The notes beneath the pieces were generated by a model. It was not told where the DNA came from, did no database searches, and saw nothing but the letters and a program-made list of their open reading frames with translations. From assembly GCA_946185225.1 (NCBI GenBank), contig CAMHIM010000003.1, positions 1 through 56,284 of the forward strand: a stretch of DNA of 56,284 bases, given 5' to 3'. Every line of letters begins with the position of its first letter. The stretch's first letter is position 1. A program made the position numbers and the translations under genes. This document shows, piece after piece, positions 19,585-29,869 of this stretch. The stretch is from an uncultured Prevotellaceae bacterium. Its GTDB lineage: Bacteria > Bacteroidota > Bacteroidia > Bacteroidales > Bacteroidaceae.

Positions 19585-20856
19585 ATGACAATCAACGAAA
19601 TGAACTTTGCCGGAAAGAAGGCAATCGTGCGCGTTGACTTCAACGTGCCCCTGGACGAGAATGGAAAGATTACGGACGACACCCGCATCCGCGGTGCGCT
19701 GCCCACGCTGAAGAAGATTCTGGCTGACGGCGGTGCCGTCATCATCATGTCACACATGGGCAAGCCCAAGGGTAAGGTGGACATGAAGAAGTCGCTGGGA
19801 CAGATTCGCGAGGCCGTAGAGAAGGCCCTGGGCGTTCCTGTAGCCTTTGCTCCTGACTGCGCCAAGGCAGCCGATGCCGCAAAAGCCCTGAAGATGGGCG
19901 AAGCCCTGCTGCTGGAGAACCTCCGCTTCTATCCCGAAGAAGAGGGCAAGCCCGTCGGCGTAGAAAAGGGAACCCCCGAGTACGACGAGGCCAAGAAGGC
20001 TATGAAGCAAAGCCAGAAGGAGTTTGCCAAGACATTGGCCAGCTATGCCGACTGCTATGTCATGGACGCCTTCGGTACCGCACACCGCAAGCACGCCTCC
20101 ACCGCCGTTATCGCCGACTACTTCGACGCCGACTCGAAGATGCTGGGTCTGCTGATGGAAAAGGAGGTTCAGGCTGTTGACAATGTGCTGTCGAACATTA
20201 AGCGCCCCTTCGTGGCCATCATGGGTGGTTCGAAGGTATCCTCTAAGATAGGCATCATCGAAAACTTGCTGGGCAAGGTGGACAAGCTCATCCTCTGCGG
20301 CGGCATGACCTACACATTCTCCAAGGCCCACGGCGGTGAGATTGGCGAGTCCATCGTTGAACTCGACAAGCTGGACGTTGCCCTGGGCGTCGAAGAACTG
20401 GCCAAGAAAAACGGCGTTGAGCTCGTTCTGGGCAGCGACTGCACCGCTACCAACGGTCTCGACTTCGACACCATGTCCGTGAAGGCCGGTGCCGAGATTA
20501 TTACTTGCCCCGCCAACAAGGTTCCTGCTGGATTCGAGGGTGTTGATGCCGGTCCTGAAAGTCAGAAGGCCTTTGCCGAGGCCATCAAGGGTGCCAAGAC
20601 CATCCTGTGGAACGGTCCTGCCGGAGTGTTCGAGTGCGACGCCTTCACCGCTGGCTCACGTGCCATCGGCGATGCCATCGCCAAGGCCACTGCCGAGGGA
20701 GCCTTCTCGCTCATTGGCGGTGGTGACTCCGTAGCTTGTGTCAACAAGTTCGGACTGGCCGACCAGGTCAGCTACATCTCTACCGGTGGCGGCGCTCTGC
20801 TTGAGGCCATCGAGGGTAAAGTGCTCCCTGGTGTGGCAGCTATCAAGGGCGAATAA
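19585..20856 (+). CDS. pgk: Phosphoglycerate kinase
   Basis: [76 protein letters not shown]. Confidence 0.98.
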   Translation: MTINEMNFAGKKAIVRVDFNVPLDENGKITDDTRIRGALPTLKKILADGGAVIIMSHMGKPKGKVDMKKSLGQIREAVEKALGVPVAFAPDCAKAADAAKALKMGEALLLENLRFYPEEEGKPVGVEKGTPEYDEAKKAMKQSQKEFAKTLASYADCYVMDAFGTAHRKHASTAVIADYFDADSKMLGLLMEKEVQAVDNVLSNIKRPFVAIMGGSKVSSKIGIIENLLGKVDKLILCGGMTYTFSKAHGGEIGESIVELDKLDVALGVEELAKKNGVELVLGSDCTATNGLDFDTMSVKAGAEIITCPANKVPAGFEGVDAGPESQKAFAEAIKGAKTILWNGPAGVFECDAFTAGSRAIGDAIAKATAEGAFSLIGGGDSVACVNKFGLADQVSYISTGGGALLEAIEGKVLPGVAAIKGE

Positions 20857-20865
20857 CCATTAACA

Positions 20866-21687
20866 ATGAATAAAACAGCCATATTCCTTACCGCCGTCGT
20901 GCTAACTGCATGCGGCGGCAAAAAAGAGGCCTCGCTGCAGAGCGAGGCCTTTTCCACCGACTCTCTGGTCTGCGAACTGGACGACTCAGTGTGTGAGGTA
21001 TACATGTGTGCCGACTACCCCGTCGCCGGCCCATCAGCCCTTGTAAACATCCTGCAGGAGTACATATGCGAGGAGATGGGTGTCGACACCCGTCTGCGTA
21101 CCAAGGGCGATGCCGTGCTACACGAGGGTGCCGACATCATGCACGAGGCGCTGAAGAGTTCCTGGAATTCCATAGAGCCAATGGAAGATAGTGACAAGCC
21201 CACCCTCTTCGGTGTCCGTAACATCCGAAAAGTGAGCGATACCGCCGGCTACGTCAGCTACCTGTCCGTCTATGAGGACTATCAGGGCGGAGCCCACGGC
21301 AGCCGTGTCGAGATAGGCACCACCTTCCGCAAAAGCGACGGCCGCCGCTTTGGGTGGGACCTGCTGAAGAATACCGACAGCGATGCATTCCGTCTACTGC
21401 TTAAGGAGGGGTTGCGCCAGTACCTGCTATCTGGCGGCGTCAAGGAAGCGCTGACCGATGAAGGTCTGCAGTCACTGCTACTCTATGACGGCAGCGTTGA
21501 CTACCTGCCATTACCCCACAATGCCCCCTATCTCACGGAGCAGGGTATTGTCTTCGCCTACCAGCAGTACGAGATAGCCCCCTACGCCTTGGGCATCCCC
21601 ACATTCACGCTAAACTACCAAAAGATAGAACCCTATCTCAGCAGTGCCGTTAAGGAAATGCTGGAGGAAGGTTCTGAGAAGCGTTGA
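20866..21687 (+). CDS. DUF3298/RsiV-like lipoprotein
   Basis: Lipobox FLTAVVLTACGG; VSYLSVYEDYQGGAHGSRVEIGTTFRKSDGRRFGWDLLK. Confidence 0.7.
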   Translation: MNKTAIFLTAVVLTACGGKKEASLQSEAFSTDSLVCELDDSVCEVYMCADYPVAGPSALVNILQEYICEEMGVDTRLRTKGDAVLHEGADIMHEALKSSWNSIEPMEDSDKPTLFGVRNIRKVSDTAGYVSYLSVYEDYQGGAHGSRVEIGTTFRKSDGRRFGWDLLKNTDSDAFRLLLKEGLRQYLLSGGVKEALTDEGLQSLLLYDGSVDYLPLPHNAPYLTEQGIVFAYQQYEIAPYALGIPTFTLNYQKIEPYLSSAVKEMLEEGSEKR

Positions 21688-21696
21688 AATATATGG

Positions 21697-22236
21697 TTAT
21701 TTTGCCTTCTTGGCTGCTTTCTCTGCCTTCACGCCGGCCTTGGTGGCCTTAGCGGCTGCTCTTTCGGCGGCTATACGGGCTTTGGCAGCGGCGAGCTGGG
21801 TCTTGGACGTTCCGTCAGAGGCGGCTTTGACAGCCAACTGGTCGGCTTTCTCCTTTGCTTTCTCAGCAGTCTTGGTGGCTTTCTCATACTCCCTACGGGC
21901 TCTCTCGGCATTCTTACGAAGTTTCTCAGCTTTCTTGGCTTCCTGAGCCTTCTTACTCATCTCCCGGGCTTTCTTCTTGGCCTCCTGAGCCTCCTGAGTT
22001 TTCTTCTTGGCTTCCTTCTGCCGCTGTTTCAGAGCATCGGCCTGTTTCTTAGCTTCTTTCTCTGCGACCTGAGCGGCTTTCTCAGCCTGGGCAGCATCGG
22101 TCTTCGGAAGGATGGTCGTCGCGGGCTGTGTATCCTGTGTTACTACAGTCTGGGCACTGGCGTGCTGTGTCGACAGCAAAGCTACAAGGGTCATTGCTGC
22201 CATAAGGCATAGGTTCTTCTTCATCGTTTTTGTCAT
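21697..22236 (-). CDS. Secreted Ala/Lys/Glu-rich coiled-coil protein of unknown function
   Basis: Signal MKKNLCLMAAMTLVALLSTQHASAQ followed by about 140 aa of A/K/E/Q-rich helix. Confidence 0.7.
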   Translation of the reverse strand: MTKTMKKNLCLMAAMTLVALLSTQHASAQTVVTQDTQPATTILPKTDAAQAEKAAQVAEKEAKKQADALKQRQKEAKKKTQEAQEAKKKAREMSKKAQEAKKAEKLRKNAERARREYEKATKTAEKAKEKADQLAVKAASDGTSKTQLAAAKARIAAERAAAKATKAGVKAEKAAKKAK

Positions 22237-22247
22237 ATTAGTCCGGA

Positions 22248-22279
22248 CAAAGATAGTTATTTGTCCGCCAACGACCAAA
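22248..22279 (-). promoter_or_regulatory. Bacteroidales promoter (-33 TTTG / -7 TATCTTTG) for the coiled-coil protein
   Basis: Minus strand TTTG (22279-22276), 20-nt spacer, TATCTTTG (22255-22248); ATG at 22236. Confidence 0.65.
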
Positions 22280-22293
22280 CTTTTTGACGTTTT

Positions 22294-24666
22294 TTACAGG
22301 TGCAGCCGCACGTCGAAGCCCAGTTGGAAGGGGTTGGCACGTTGGGCAAGGTGAGTGTGGGCTGTGCTACTGTAGAAAGCAAAGGTGTTGTAACGAGTGC
22401 TGGTGAGGTTGCGGGCCCACACGGACACCTCGACGGGACTCATGTCGAAACTGACACGACTGCCCAGCACAACGTAGAACGGCTGGCTGTAGGTGTTGTC
22501 GGCATCCCAGTAGGTGCATCCGCAACCGCTGAGATCGAGGGCGAAGTCAACGCTATGCAGCACAGGATCGCTGACCGGCAAACGATAGCTGGCGGCGGCT
22601 CCCATGGTATGTTCGGGGACGAAGGGAACTTTGTTTCCCTTGTAGTCGACGAGGACGACCTGACCGTCGGCACCTTCCTCCTGATCGGTGTATTCCTTGA
22701 AGGCAGCGTGGGTATAGCCGTAGCTCAACATCCAGCTGAAGCGGTTGTCAAGGGCACTGCCGCGAAGGGAGGCTTCCATGCCGCAGCTGTAGCTCTTGCC
22801 GGCATTGACCATCATGCGGCCAAAGCCGTAGTCGGCGGCGAAAACGGAAAGCTGCTGGTTGCGTATCTGAAGGTAGTAGGCCGACAGGTCCAGCTGCACC
22901 TTATGACGAAAGAGGTTGAGGTGGGCACCTGTCTCATAATTCCATGACTCCTCTGGCTTATAGCTGATGGTACGGCGTAGCTGCTCGTACTGCTCATCGG
23001 TAAACGCAAGTTCGATAGCGCCACGGGCGGTCTGGGCGGCAGCACTCAGCTGCGACTGAAGGATGTCACTGAACATCTGCATGTTAAAGCCGCCGGCACG
23101 GTAGCCCTTGGACCAGGTAGCATAGACGTTGCTGCCTTGACTGTCCAGCCGCCACGTCAGACCCACCTTGGGCAGTAGCTGGCTGAACTCACTCTGCTCC
23201 TCGCGATTAAGCAGGAGGCTGATAGGGAAACGGGGGATGCTGGTACCCATGACGTTCTCTTCCATGAATACGCGCCCACTGGTCAGGTAGTCAATGCCGA
23301 CGCGGCTGAAGTCGTAACGCAGTCCGAGGGTGGCGGTAAGGCGCTCTGTGAGACGGACGTTGGACTCATGGAAAGCTGCCAGGTTAGTGGCTGGCATACG
23401 GAAGTCTCCCGGGACGCGCTCCATATCCATGCGGATATGGCACCCGCCGGCACGGGCAATCATCGCCGCAGCTGCCTCGTGGCCCATGCGCTGGGCCATT
23501 GCGTTAAGCATTCCTTCGTAAGCATAGCGCTCTATCATTGCCGACAACTGATCGTTCATGGCAGGCAGGAATTCAACGGGGGTCGTATTCCGGAGCCACT
23601 GGCGCGAACCGTAGATTCCAAAGGTCCACTGCCAGCGACTGGGGCTGACACTCTTGACAGACAGTTCCTCGGTCAAGGCATTCTGATGTTGGTGCTCAGT
23701 CATGAACAGCAAGTCACGCGGGGTATAGTCAATGTCCATGCGCATCAGGTCATCGAAGTGCTGCCAGCTGGTGACGCTGTTGACCTCAAAACCGCGACCG
23801 GCATACTTTACAGAGAGGCCTGTAGTAAGCATGTTGCGGCGGTACGTACCCTGACGGTTGACGGCGGGTTGTTGGGTGCAGCCGCTGCGGCTATCGAGCT
23901 CACCATAGGCAAAGCCGTTCTGAAAGACATGCTGGAAGTCGGCCATGAGGTCGAAGGTGAGACGGCTGGATGGCTGTACCATCAGCCGTAGACGGGCTCC
24001 CGCTTCATCATAGCCGTCAGCATAGTCATTGAGCGTCACGTTGCGCAGGAAGCCCTGCCGTCCCTCATAGAAACCTGCCAGCGAGAATCCAGCCTTGCTA
24101 CCCAGACGCCCGTAGTGGGCGACCTCGGCCACCCGCTGCAACGCGGAGCCAAGACCCAGCCGCAAGTCAGTGCCCTGGTAGTAGAGCGGTGATTTGGTGT
24201 AGAGGCGCACCAAACCGCCCTCGGTGTTCTGTCCGTAAAGCGTTCCCTGCGGTCCGCGAAGCACGTCAATACGGTCCACTCCATAGGTATGGTAGTTGAA
24301 CATGCTCTTGTTGACAATGGGGATGTTGTCGATGTACATCCCCACAGCGGACTGGTTCTCGCGGGCTCCGATGCCACGGACATACATGGCCGACGTGTAA
24401 CGAGAACCATAGCTGGGCATGACAAACGAGGGGACATGCTGGGAAAGGTCACGCACGTCCCGGATGTTGAGACGCTGCAGCTCCATGCCGGAAAATACCG
24501 AAGAGGCAAGGGGCTGCTGGCGCAGACGGAACTGCTCCTTAGGCTGTGAGACAACAACGACCTCGTCAAGGTCGACAACGCGGCTGCTATCGGACAACGC
24601 CTCCGTTTCGGCAGTGGCAGACAGCGAGAATGTCAGGAATATCCCGAATAAAATCTTTCTTACCAT
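22294..24666 (-). CDS. TonB-dependent receptor
   Basis: MYVRGIGARENQSAVGMYIDNIPIVNKSMFNYHTYGVDRIDVLRGPQGTLYGQNTEGGLVRLYTKSP; barrel end NPFQLGFDVRLHL. Confidence 0.9.
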   Translation of the reverse strand: MVRKILFGIFLTFSLSATAETEALSDSSRVVDLDEVVVVSQPKEQFRLRQQPLASSVFSGMELQRLNIRDVRDLSQHVPSFVMPSYGSRYTSAMYVRGIGARENQSAVGMYIDNIPIVNKSMFNYHTYGVDRIDVLRGPQGTLYGQNTEGGLVRLYTKSPLYYQGTDLRLGLGSALQRVAEVAHYGRLGSKAGFSLAGFYEGRQGFLRNVTLNDYADGYDEAGARLRLMVQPSSRLTFDLMADFQHVFQNGFAYGELDSRSGCTQQPAVNRQGTYRRNMLTTGLSVKYAGRGFEVNSVTSWQHFDDLMRMDIDYTPRDLLFMTEHQHQNALTEELSVKSVSPSRWQWTFGIYGSRQWLRNTTPVEFLPAMNDQLSAMIERYAYEGMLNAMAQRMGHEAAAAMIARAGGCHIRMDMERVPGDFRMPATNLAAFHESNVRLTERLTATLGLRYDFSRVGIDYLTSGRVFMEENVMGTSIPRFPISLLLNREEQSEFSQLLPKVGLTWRLDSQGSNVYATWSKGYRAGGFNMQMFSDILQSQLSAAAQTARGAIELAFTDEQYEQLRRTISYKPEESWNYETGAHLNLFRHKVQLDLSAYYLQIRNQQLSVFAADYGFGRMMVNAGKSYSCGMEASLRGSALDNRFSWMLSYGYTHAAFKEYTDQEEGADGQVVLVDYKGNKVPFVPEHTMGAAASYRLPVSDPVLHSVDFALDLSGCGCTYWDADNTYSQPFYVVLGSRVSFDMSPVEVSVWARNLTSTRYNTFAFYSSTAHTHLAQRANPFQLGFDVRLHL

Positions 24667-24691
24667 ATAATAACACTCTTATTTCAGGATG

Positions 24692-24699
24692 CAAAGGTA
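24692..24699 (-). promoter_or_regulatory. -7 box TACCTTTG upstream of the TonB receptor
   Basis: Minus-strand TACCTTTG 26 nt upstream of the ATG. Confidence 0.55.
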
Positions 24700-24749
24700 A
24701 GACAATGCCGTCGTTCCCGCAATCCTCATTTATGTGGATTTTAAAAAGG

Positions 24750-25736
24750 CTATCCGTTCACACTCCCGCAACGGGGACAACGGCCCTTATGCTGAAGAGG
24801 CATGCCGCACTTGCCGCAACGATAGCGGGCTCGCCCACTACGCCAATAGGTACGGAACGCCAGCACAACATATATAGGCAACAGCAGATATCCTATATAA
24901 TATAAGGTGGAGACGCTAAAGACCACATAGACAACGCTACACACGCCAGCCAGCCCTAACACATATAGCACACCTTCACCCAAAGGCAACAGCCTACGGA
25001 CATCATCGAGAGCGGCTAATCCGACAATCAGTATGGACCATACGGAGGTGACGAAAAGCCCGATGTGGAAGGGAAGGGCAAAGGGATTGAGCGTGGGATG
25101 ATAGTAGTAATGACGCCAAGACTCGCTACCGAACAACTGGATAGAGGCATAGAGCGTCGCTGAGGACGCCACCAGCAGACACAGCAGCACGGGATAGGGC
25201 GAAGGAATGTCGTTGAAGTGCACCAACTTGGAATGACGGCGCAGCAGACGGCGAATCAGATAGGCTGCCGCCACCAATGCCAAGATGGCCAGAGAAATAA
25301 GCATATGGGTGTCGGAGAAGAAGTCGATAAACTGGGAGATGGGGTCATCAGGCGATACGGCAGACAACAGACTGCTCTCGTGAGCCCAGCCGATTGTGGC
25401 CTGGTCGCGCGCCACCTTGACCCACACAGAGTCAACGCTGTCGACAGGAAGGATGGCCACGTCGGCCACTACCAGACGGTCGCCACGACGCACCGTCAGC
25501 GTATCGGTCTGCAACAGGAAGGGATGTTCCTCAGGTTGCTGCGACACCAGGGAAAGGGTGTCAGAGGTCACGATAAAGTTGAAGTTCTGCGTGTAGTGAT
25601 GGGTAGTATAAAAAGAAATACTGTCCAACTGACGCTCGGTAAGATTCCAGGCGTCAGGGGTCTGCCGACCAGGGTTATAGCAGGAGGCGAGGAGTAACAG
25701 CCCCAGGAGGTACTCAAGAATCCTGTGCATAGACAT
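24750..25736 (-). CDS. Membrane protein with SH3-like region, several TM helices and C-terminal zinc ribbon
   Basis: Lipobox-like LLLASCYNP; DSVWVKVARDQATIGWAHESSL; TM helices; C-terminal YRCGKCGMPLQHKGRCPRCGSVNG. Confidence 0.65.
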   Translation of the reverse strand: MSMHRILEYLLGLLLLASCYNPGRQTPDAWNLTERQLDSISFYTTHHYTQNFNFIVTSDTLSLVSQQPEEHPFLLQTDTLTVRRGDRLVVADVAILPVDSVDSVWVKVARDQATIGWAHESSLLSAVSPDDPISQFIDFFSDTHMLISLAILALVAAAYLIRRLLRRHSKLVHFNDIPSPYPVLLCLLVASSATLYASIQLFGSESWRHYYYHPTLNPFALPFHIGLFVTSVWSILIVGLAALDDVRRLLPLGEGVLYVLGLAGVCSVVYVVFSVSTLYYIGYLLLPIYVVLAFRTYWRSGRARYRCGKCGMPLQHKGRCPRCGSVNG

Positions 25737-27558
25737 TCATTTGACATTGACGACAATCAAACTCCAAGCGGAAGCGTTTCCCGTCGCCCAGACGCAGGTA
25801 GAGCGGTTCGTGCCACTCGGGAATATGACCGCCATGCTTCACACAACAGCCAAGGCTGTAACGCAGACAATGGCGACACTGCATAAGCAGAGCACCAGGA
25901 GCAGGGTTCACTTCGTAAGCCGTCAAACGGGGGACATGATAGAAGTTGCGCGCCACCTCGTTGGAAATGTTATACAAGTGAGGCTGTGGATAGACAGGAG
26001 CAGGAGAATACTCACGGACGACAGCTGTGGGACTGGCAGCAGGGGCAGGAGACGCCAGCAGTTGCCCCACCACATAGCGGCGCCACTCTGCCAGCCGACT
26101 TCCGGGAATGAAGAAGGGGAAGTCCTCGGGCAGGTCCACCGTGGTACACACATACGGAGTATTGCCCAGTCTGGACAGCTGGCGGACGATGTTGTCGCGC
26201 TGAGGGGTCTGCGCCGGCTGGTGTTTCTCCAGGAAGGTAAAGTCACGTTGTCTGCCGCACTCGTCGATAACCGTCAGCACAAAGCCCTGGTCGGGAAGGG
26301 GACGCAGGGCGAGACGAAGTGCCATCTTGCGCTCGGCACTGGGACGCGACAGCAAACGTTCCATCTGCTGGTCCTGATTACGGTAGAGACGGAGCCCAGG
26401 ACGCAGCGACTCGGGCATGTGCTGGGGGAAGAGACGGTTGCCCTCCACCCTATTGACACGGAATCCCTCCAACTGGCTATCACTGCCCTTGGATGGTCCA
26501 TGCTGTTCTGCCAGACGTAGGAAGCAGAGACCGTCGCCATTGGCGAACGAGGCGGTACCCGCCACGGTGAACGACATGCGGTGGATTTCCTTGACCGTAC
26601 CAACATACTCGCCCATGGCCTTCGGAGTGTCGAACGAAGCAATGTCTGGACGACGACCATCCAAAAAATAATGGGTGAAACCGCGGTTGAACGTTTTCTG
26701 AAGATTAGGGGTAAAACTATAGTGACAATGCCCGCGCGAAGCACGGCGGTAAAGGTTGGGATGGCGGCGCACCAGCTGGTCGAGCTGCTGGTTGTAGGCA
26801 GCAGTCACATTCTTCACGTAACCCACATCCTTCAGCCGTCCCTCAATTTTGAACGAGGTGGCACCGGCGGCAGCCAACTCCTCCAAACGGTCCAGCTGGC
26901 ACAGGTCCTTGAGCGAGAGCAGATGGCGGTTGTGCTCCAGCACACGCCCGTCAGCATCCAGCAAATCAAAAGGCATACGGCAGAACTGAGCACACTCGCC
27001 GCGGTTGGCGGAACGTCGGAAACAATGCTGCGAAGCATAACACAGACCACTGTAACTGACACACAGGGCACCGTGAACGAAAACCTCCAGTTCCACATCG
27101 GGAACGGCCTCATGAATGGCACGTATCTCTTGAAGTGTCAGTTCGCGGGCCAGCACTACTCGGCGGAAACCGAGGCTACGAAGCCAGCGTACCTTCTTTG
27201 GCGTGCGGTTGTCGGTCTGCGTACTGGCATGAAGAGCAATGCCGCCAAGGTCGGCCGACAGCAACGACATGTCCTGAACAAGGATGGCATCGACACCGGC
27301 CTGGCGAAGCGCAGGCAGCAACTGACGAGTGAACTCCAGCTCGTCATCATAGAGGATGGTATTGACCGTGACGTAAACGCGGACATCAAACTGATGGGCA
27401 TAGTTACACAGTCGGGCAATATCCTCAACGGAGTTGCCAGCTGCCACACGCGCACCAAAGCGGTCAGCACCGATATAAACGGCATCGGCACCATGGTCAA
27501 CGGCGGCCAGACCGCACTCCAGGTTCCTGGCAGGTGCCAGAAGTTCTAAACTCCTCAT
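25714..27558 (-). CDS. Peptidase U32 family protein (RNA-hydroxylation-type)
   Basis: MRSLELLAPARNLECGLAAVDHGADAVYIGADRFGARVAAGN; SGLCYASQHCFRRSANRGECAQFCRMPFDL. Confidence 0.9.
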   Translation of the reverse strand: MRSLELLAPARNLECGLAAVDHGADAVYIGADRFGARVAAGNSVEDIARLCNYAHQFDVRVYVTVNTILYDDELEFTRQLLPALRQAGVDAILVQDMSLLSADLGGIALHASTQTDNRTPKKVRWLRSLGFRRVVLARELTLQEIRAIHEAVPDVELEVFVHGALCVSYSGLCYASQHCFRRSANRGECAQFCRMPFDLLDADGRVLEHNRHLLSLKDLCQLDRLEELAAAGATSFKIEGRLKDVGYVKNVTAAYNQQLDQLVRRHPNLYRRASRGHCHYSFTPNLQKTFNRGFTHYFLDGRRPDIASFDTPKAMGEYVGTVKEIHRMSFTVAGTASFANGDGLCFLRLAEQHGPSKGSDSQLEGFRVNRVEGNRLFPQHMPESLRPGLRLYRNQDQQMERLLSRPSAERKMALRLALRPLPDQGFVLTVIDECGRQRDFTFLEKHQPAQTPQRDNIVRQLSRLGNTPYVCTTVDLPEDFPFFIPGSRLAEWRRYVVGQLLASPAPAASPTAVVREYSPAPVYPQPHLYNISNEVARNFYHVPRLTAYEVNPAPGALLMQCRHCLRYSLGCCVKHGGHIPEWHEPLYLRLGDGKRFRLEFDCRQCQMNVYAQDS

Positions 27559-27587
27559 GGCTGTAACTCTCTCCTACCCTGCTACCA

Positions 27588-28505
27588 CTACTCTATCTTG
27601 CTGATGTCGTAAGGCGTAGCCTGATAGACATAATAGTTCACCCAGTTGTTGTACAACAGGTTGGCGTGAGCCCTCCAGGTCACCAAAGGCGGCTTCTGCG
27701 GGTCATCGTCCAAATAATAGTTACGTGGCAGCTCAACATCATTGCGAATGTCCTTGTCACGACGGTACTCTGTGTCCAGCGTATTGGGTGCATACTCCAG
27801 ATGGCCCGTGATAAAGAACTCGCGCCCCTCACGCGCCATCACAATGCTCACTCCGCTATCGTCGGACTCGGCTATCAGCCTCAGGTCGGGACAGGCAAGG
27901 ATGTCCTCTCTGTGTAACTCTGTATGACGGCTGTGAGGCATCATGAACCTGTCATCGAACCCACGGAAGATAGGCAGCTGGGGATCCAGAGTACACTGGG
28001 GGAAGATACCGAACATCTTCTTCGGCAGAGGGTACTTGGGGATGCCGTAATGATAGTAAAGCCCAGCCTGAGCCGCCCAGCATATATATAAGGTACTGGT
28101 AACATGAGTACGCGCCCAGGCAAAGATGTCCTGCACCTCCTGCCAGTAGCTGACATCCTCGAAGTCCAGCTGCTCCACAGGAGCCCCGGTGATAATCATG
28201 CCGTCAAACTTCTCATTACGCATGGACGAGAAGTCGCGATAGAACATCATCATGTGCTCTATCGGGGTATTCTTGGGTGTATGGCTCTGCAACTTCATGA
28301 AACTGATTTCCAGTTGCAGCGGAGTATTGGAGAGGAGACGGATCAAATCCGTCTCCGTCGTTATCTTCAGCGGCATGAGGTTCAGGATTACAATACGAAG
28401 AGGACGAATGTCCTGGCGGTGAGCCGTCGTATTGTCCATAACGAAGATGTTTTCACGCTTCAGAATGTCTATGGCAGGAAGTCTGTCGGGAAGTCTTAAT
28501 GGCAT
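27588..28505 (-). CDS. metA: Homoserine O-succinyltransferase/O-acetyltransferase
   Basis: MPLRLPDRLPAIDILKRENIFVM, RIVILNLMPLKITTETDLIRLLSNTPLQLEISFM, ITGAPVEQLDFEDVSYW, FITGHLEY. Confidence 0.97.
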   Translation of the reverse strand: MPLRLPDRLPAIDILKRENIFVMDNTTAHRQDIRPLRIVILNLMPLKITTETDLIRLLSNTPLQLEISFMKLQSHTPKNTPIEHMMMFYRDFSSMRNEKFDGMIITGAPVEQLDFEDVSYWQEVQDIFAWARTHVTSTLYICWAAQAGLYYHYGIPKYPLPKKMFGIFPQCTLDPQLPIFRGFDDRFMMPHSRHTELHREDILACPDLRLIAESDDSGVSIVMAREGREFFITGHLEYAPNTLDTEYRRDKDIRNDVELPRNYYLDDDPQKPPLVTWRAHANLLYNNWVNYYVYQATPYDISKIE

Positions 28506-28532
28506 TGTCTTCTTTTTTCTTACTTACTTGGG

Positions 28533-29279
28533 TTATTCTATTATCCTGATTATACATACCGACACGTTGTCGTGGCCGCCAGCCTCCAGTGCGGCATCGA
28601 CAAGAGTGTCCGCATCACAGCCGCACGACAGCAGGGACTGCACATGAGCGTCGTCCACCATGTCGGTCAGGCCATCTGAGCACAACAGCAGAACGTCTCC
28701 GGGGAGAATATCCTTGGTGCATTGGACCATATCAATATAGGAGGTCTTGCAACCGCCTCCGATACAGTTGGTGATGATGTTGGAGTGGGCCGAGGTCCCC
28801 ATCAGGCTGTTAAGCGAGTGATCGGTAGTAAGCTGGACGAGACTGTTCTCACGGAAATGGTACAGACGACTGTCACCGCAGTTCATCCAGTAAAACTCGC
28901 CCTCGTAGTAGGACAAGGCAACGAGTGTAGTGCCCATGTCATGATAACGAGCCTCTGAGCGTCCCTTACTATCAATGACGTGATTGATGGACTCAAGCCA
29001 ATCGTAGATCATCTCGGTGAAATCACCCGGCATAAGACCGGAAGGAAGGTCGTTATAATAATAATTCAGATTACACAACACATCGTGGCTCGCTATCTCA
29101 CCGCTGTTATGACCGCCCATGCCGTCGGCAAGCGCCACCAGCGTGCGGCTTTGGGGCGTCAACTCGACCTCGGCCACCAAATCTCTGTTGCGGACAAACT
29201 CATTGCCCACCAGTATCATGTCTTCGTTATTATGTCGGACGCAGCCTACGTTGCTGGCTGCGGTAATAGTCATCTTCAT
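28533..29279 (-). CDS. PP2C-family Ser/Thr protein phosphatase
   Basis: SNVGCVRHNNEDMILV, LVALADGMGGHNSGEIAS, YWMNCGDSRLYHFREN, LLLCSDGLTDMVDD. Confidence 0.93.
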   Translation of the reverse strand: MKMTITAASNVGCVRHNNEDMILVGNEFVRNRDLVAEVELTPQSRTLVALADGMGGHNSGEIASHDVLCNLNYYYNDLPSGLMPGDFTEMIYDWLESINHVIDSKGRSEARYHDMGTTLVALSYYEGEFYWMNCGDSRLYHFRENSLVQLTTDHSLNSLMGTSAHSNIITNCIGGGCKTSYIDMVQCTKDILPGDVLLLCSDGLTDMVDDAHVQSLLSCGCDADTLVDAALEAGGHDNVSVCIIRIIE

Positions 29280-29293
29280 GGAATATTTTCTCG

Positions 29294-29869
29294 TTAATTG
29301 AGACTTACTTGCAGGTTGACGTTGGCAACGGTCAGCACGTCTCCGTTGTTGATGGTCATCTCCATATCGGGTTGTAACGGATGCCCGTTCAGCTTTGTAC
29401 CATTGGACGAATGCTTATCGGCTATACACCACCCCGTGCCCGCCTTATACTTCAGTTGCGCATGGACACCCGACACAAACATGTTCTGCTCAAAGAACTT
29501 GGTGTAAGGGCCCTGACGACGTCCTATCACAGCACCATTGATACCGACGAAACGAATATTCAGGCTGTCATTGTACAATGTCAGAACGGGAACGCCCTGA
29601 GGTACCTGCATACCTGGAACGGGCTGCTCCGGCGTGGCCTGGGTCTTGGAAATAAAGCCCATAGACGTCGACGAGGACGACAGAGCCGTCAGGGAGGTGC
29701 CTTCATTATGAAAGCTCTCGGCCGACATCATCAAGCCGCCGCAGAACGTGCAGCGGCGTCCCATGCCCACACGACCGCAACGGTTGCAGAACAGCAAAGC
29801 CTGCCCACACTGGTCACAGAAATAGGAATCATCGTCTATCTCTTCCTTGCAATTAGGACATATTATCAT
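29294..29869 (-). CDS. Zinc-ribbon + FHA-domain protein
   Basis: N-terminal CPNCKEEIDDDSYFCDQCGQALLFCNRCGRVGMGRRCTFCGG; FHA signature VIGRRQ...VSGVHAQLKY...DKHSSNGTKLNG; ATGA overlap with the AAA+ gene. Confidence 0.9.
   Translation of the reverse strand: MIICPNCKEEIDDDSYFCDQCGQALLFCNRCGRVGMGRRCTFCGGLMMSAESFHNEGTSLTALSSSSTSMGFISKTQATPEQPVPGMQVPQGVPVLTLYNDSLNIRFVGINGAVIGRRQGPYTKFFEQNMFVSGVHAQLKYKAGTGWCIADKHSSNGTKLNGHPLQPDMEMTINNGDVLTVANVNLQVSLN

Noticed and set aside
25741-27549. Plus-strand ORFs of 259 and 322 aa opposite the U32 peptidase gene
   Set aside because: Shadow frames over a clearly conserved U32 gene.
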